Source: Micromonospora alfalfae
Lineage (GTDB): Bacteria; Actinomycetota; Actinomycetes; Mycobacteriales; Micromonosporaceae
DNA length: 64,000 nt
Reading direction: 5' to 3'
Assembly: GCF_022230925.1 (NCBI RefSeq)
Contig: NZ_JAKKFH010000004.1
Span: 186,001 to 250,000, forward strand
In this document: positions 62,170 through 64,000 of the stretch, piece after piece
Position numbering within the stretch: the first letter of the stretch is position 1
Layout: every line of letters begins with the position of its first letter
Notes under the pieces: model-generated
Told to the model about the DNA's origin: nothing
Databases searched by the model: none
The model's input: the letters and a program-made list of their open reading frames with translations, nothing else
Program-made: the position numbers and the translations under genes

Positions 62170-62625
62170 TTACCCTGTGCGACGCCGCCTCGGGTCCATG
62201 GCCCGGCCGGTGCGGAACTTGAGGTATTGCACCCACTCGAACTTCTCCGCGTCGGACACCTTGGGGTCCTGGAGGATCTGGATGACCTCTTCCACCGTCG
62301 CGTCGAACATCCGCGGCGGCTCGGGATTGAGGCCCATCTCCTCACGCGTCAGGTAGCCGAGCGCTACAGCAGCCTCGCGGGGGTCGAGATCCAGCGCACG
62401 GAAGACCGCCCGGACCTGCTCAGGGTCCGGGCGTTCGACTTTGCCCGCTTCCCAGCGCAGGTATGTCGACCTGGAGACCCCGGATTCGTCGATGACGTCT
62501 TCTTGGGTCCAGCCCTTGTTCTTGCGGCCCGCTCGTAGGAGCTGCGCGAAGTCGTGACCTCTTTGGTCAGGGGACGGCGGCATGGGGACAAGGTAGGTCG
62601 TCCGTTCGGACGTTGTCGTCGTCAT
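62170..62625 (-). CDS. XRE-family HTH regulator of the mobile element
   Basis: A protein of 151 residues. The HTH core is FAQLLRAGRKNKGWTQEDVI, followed by ESGVSRSTYLRWEAGKVERP, a Cro/CI-type motif. The C-terminal half is acidic and helical (ATVEEVIQILQDPKVSDAEK). It probably represses the divergent gene at 62780 and itself through the repeats between them. Starts at 62625 and 62583 are both possible; neither has a good ribosome binding site. The 90 bases between its end and the tRNA fragment show no gene. Confidence 0.82.
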   Translation of the reverse strand: MTTTTSERTTYLVPMPPSPDQRGHDFAQLLRAGRKNKGWTQEDVIDESGVSRSTYLRWEAGKVERPDPEQVRAVFRALDLDPREAAVALGYLTREEMGLNPEPPRMFDATVEEVIQILQDPKVSDAEKFEWVQYLKFRTGRAMDPRRRRTG

Positions 62626-62636
62626 ACCTGGCACAT

Positions 62637-62806
62637 GCCGTACGTGAGACCTCATGGGTGGCGGGCCATTATCGCAGGCCGGTAGCGCGGCAGCGAGTGT
62701 CATGGGCGACACCTTACATCGACCAAATGTCATACAGGAGACTTCGTGTCGCCTCTTGCGTTCCACCTATGGAACCTGCATGATGGGTGTCATGCATGAG
62801 ACCTCA
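62637..62806. promoter_or_regulatory. Three operator-like repeats between divergent HTH genes
   Basis: A 19-base motif recurs: at 62637-62655 (GCCGTACGTGAGACCTCAT), 62728-62746 (TGTCATACAGGAGACTTCG) and 62788-62806 (TGTCATGCATGAGACCTCA). The shared core is GAGAC(C/T)TC, and the last two also share TGTCAT. The last copy overlaps the start region of the + strand gene. The arrangement resembles a phage-type switch. Confidence 0.65.
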
Positions 62807-63043
62807 GCACCCCCCGAAGGTGCCACCTCCGAGACCTGGCGGTTGAGGTGGGACGTGGTCGGCAAGCGCTGCGAAGAGCTGGGTGCAGTATCGCGCAACG
62901 CTCAAGCGCAGCTCATGGGCGTCCCCCGCACCACCTTCTTCCGCTGGCTCAAGGGCACTCACACCCCCAACCTCACGGCGTCCCGCCGCGCGGCTGACCG
63001 GCTCGACCTCCCCTCCGACGAGATGTGGGAGCGGGCGGCATGA
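62780..63043 (+). CDS. Small HTH DNA-binding protein (Cro/excisionase-like)
   Basis: An 87-residue protein with a helix-turn-helix AQLMGVPRTTFFRWLKGTHT, followed by NLTASRRAADRLDLPSDEMW. The placement opposite an XRE repressor suggests a Cro-like or directionality role. Start codons at 62780, 62783 and 62792 are possible; the last lies inside the third operator repeat. Its stop overlaps the next start (ATGA). Confidence 0.75.
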   Translation: MMGVMHETSAPPEGATSETWRLRWDVVGKRCEELGAVSRNAQAQLMGVPRTTFFRWLKGTHTPNLTASRRAADRLDLPSDEMWERAA

Positions 63044-63297
63044 CCGAGCATCTGCGCAAGGACCGCGCCGCCGCCGGCCGCATCGGCGGACTCACCCGCG
63101 CCTCCCGCGAGATCGACCCGAAGGCCGCCGCCCAACGCGGACAGCGCGGACTGATCGCTCGCTTCGAGAAGCAGGTGCCCGCCGAGGTAACCGACCCGGC
63201 GCAGCGCACCCGGATGGCCGAGCTTGCTCTGCGCGCCCACATGTCTCGCCTCGCAGTCGCGTCGGCCAAGAAGCGCCGCGCCCGGAGCGCCGCCTGA
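63040..63297 (+). CDS. Basic small protein of the mobile element, unknown
   Basis: An 85-residue, basic, helical protein: HLRKDRAAAGRIGGLTRASR near the start and AKKRRARSAA at the end. The RxxxGRIGGLTRA segment is reminiscent of short DNA-binding or ribbon-like proteins in phages, but no family can be named. It overlaps both neighbours by one to four bases, so it is translated as part of the early operon. Confidence 0.65.
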   Translation: MTEHLRKDRAAAGRIGGLTRASREIDPKAAAQRGQRGLIARFEKQVPAEVTDPAQRTRMAELALRAHMSRLAVASAKKRRARSAA

Positions 63298-63749
63298 TGT
63301 ACGAGGACGTGATTGAGCGGATCAAGCGGCAGATCGTCGTCGACGACAAGGGTTGCTGGATCTGGCAGGGACGGGTCGACAGCTCCGGCTATGGCGACCT
63401 CCGGCTCAAGAGCACGCCCTCCAAGACCCGGATCGCCCACCGCATCTCCTACGAGGTTTTCGTCGCCCGGATTCCCGCCGGCCTCCAGATCGATCACCTG
63501 TGCCGGGTTCGCGCCTGCGTCAACCCGAAGCACCTGGAGCCGGTCACGCCCAGAGAGAACACGCTCCGTTCGCCCATCGCGCTCGCGTCCCTCGCTGCCC
63601 AGCAGGCGACCTGCAAGCGGGGTCACGCCTTCGACGAGAAGAACACCATCTGGCGTCGTGAGGGCGGCCGGGCGTGCCGCACCTGCAAGCGCGACCGCCT
63701 CCGGGAGTTCCGCGAGCGCCAGCGTCGCGTTCCCGCCGACGCCGCCTAG
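63297..63749 (+). CDS. HNH endonuclease of the mobile element
   Basis: A 150-residue protein with the phage-type HNH core: GCWIWQGRVDSSGYGDLRL, AHRISYEVFVARIPAG, then LQIDHLCRVRACVNPKHLEP (His, Asn and His of the motif) and NTLRSP. The C-terminus has CKRGH and CRTCKRDRLREFRERQR, a zinc knuckle. Relatives are encoded in actinophages near the terminase or early genes. Its ATG overlaps the upstream stop (TGATG). Confidence 0.9.
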   Translation: MYEDVIERIKRQIVVDDKGCWIWQGRVDSSGYGDLRLKSTPSKTRIAHRISYEVFVARIPAGLQIDHLCRVRACVNPKHLEPVTPRENTLRSPIALASLAAQQATCKRGHAFDEKNTIWRREGGRACRTCKRDRLREFRERQRRVPADAA

Positions 63750-63786
63750 TTCCGCCCCGGTGCCCACCCGGGCCCGGACACAGAAC

Positions 63787-63822
63787 GACGCCCCCACCAA
63801 CCGCCAAGTCCGCAGGGGCGTC
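63787..63822 (+). terminator. Hairpin after the HNH gene
   Basis: An 8-bp perfect stem (GACGCCCC with GGGGCGTC) and a 20-base loop lie between the HNH gene and the next start. Confidence 0.5.
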
Positions 63823-63843
63823 CGAACCGACAGGGAGTATCCC

Positions 63844-64000
63844 ATGACCTCCACGACCACTACCTCCACCGAGGACCGTCGGCTGCTCGCCGAGGTCAGC
63901 CGGTTGCGCAGGGCCAACGACTGGCGCGACTCGTCGCGCGGCTTCCAGAACGCGCCGTTCGAGGACCAGGCCACCGTCGCGGTCCGGCCGAACGAGGCCG
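63844..64000 (+). CDS. Partial gene at the right edge, unknown
   Basis: The ATG at 63844 has GGGAG ten bases upstream. The visible 52 residues start with a Thr/Ser-rich segment, then RRLLAEVSRLRRANDWRDSS and RGFQNAPFEDQATVAVRPNE. The short coiled-coil-like start is not enough to name a family. It belongs to the mobile element. Confidence 0.6.
   Translation, partial: MTSTTTTSTEDRRLLAEVSRLRRANDWRDSSRGFQNAPFEDQATVAVRPNEA

Overview
The window is high-GC actinobacterial chromosome, most like Micromonosporaceae (Micromonospora or a close relative). The signs are GTG/TTG starts, purine-rich ribosome binding sites, a complete conservon, a groEL2 gene with CIRCE operators and no groES, SARP and DUF3263 proteins, and a groEL2 - cold shock - threonine-synthase-family neighbourhood that I also recall from Streptomyces. 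Identifications come from reading translations; no database search was possible.

Layout. 1-4.5 kb: 5' end of glpD, a membrane-anchored subtilisin, a tandem GNAT and a small conserved protein. 4.5-13.5 kb: groEL2, a Pro-rich membrane protein, cold shock protein, GNAT, paaN, a second tandem GNAT preceded by a promoter-RNA-terminator unit, and a threonine-synthase-family enzyme under a clear SAM-I riboswitch. 13.5-17.4 kb: EamA transporter/ArsR pair with paired operators, DoxX, a DUF4232 lipoprotein and an ABC permease coupled to a hydrolase-ABC ATPase fusion (17.4-20.3 kb). 20.7-28.9 kb: conservon (extra sensor, cvnA-D), an unknown protein and a CDC48-like AAA ATPase. 29-36 kb: secreted beta-propeller, GNAT, PP2C-like phosphatase, a three-gene DUF3618/holin/coiled-coil cluster, DUF3263 and an ABC exporter. 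36-40 kb: DeoR repressor divergent from a SIS/ROK/nagA amino-sugar operon. 40-54 kb: DUF4032 kinase-like protein, PAP2, APC permease, SARP regulator with a drug-type ABC exporter, a double-RCK channel-like protein, a CrtU-like oxidoreductase and HNH. 54-61.9 kb: Ser/Thr kinase, two paralogous membrane proteins, enoyl-CoA hydratase, lipoproteins, histidine phosphatase, VOC/AraC pair and a decayed gene.

62.03-64 kb is the end of an integrated mobile element. A 3' fragment of tRNA-Thr(TGT) marks the attachment site, followed by divergent HTH regulators sharing repeated operators, small genes and an HNH endonuclease. The element continues beyond the window.

The most interesting items are the SAM riboswitch on a threonine-synthase homologue (suggesting the recently described MetM homocysteine route), the putative leader RNA/attenuator before the tandem GNAT gene, the tRNA-Thr attachment site, a double-RCK protein without a TVGYG filter, and an AAA ATPase with a degenerate first ring beside the conservon.
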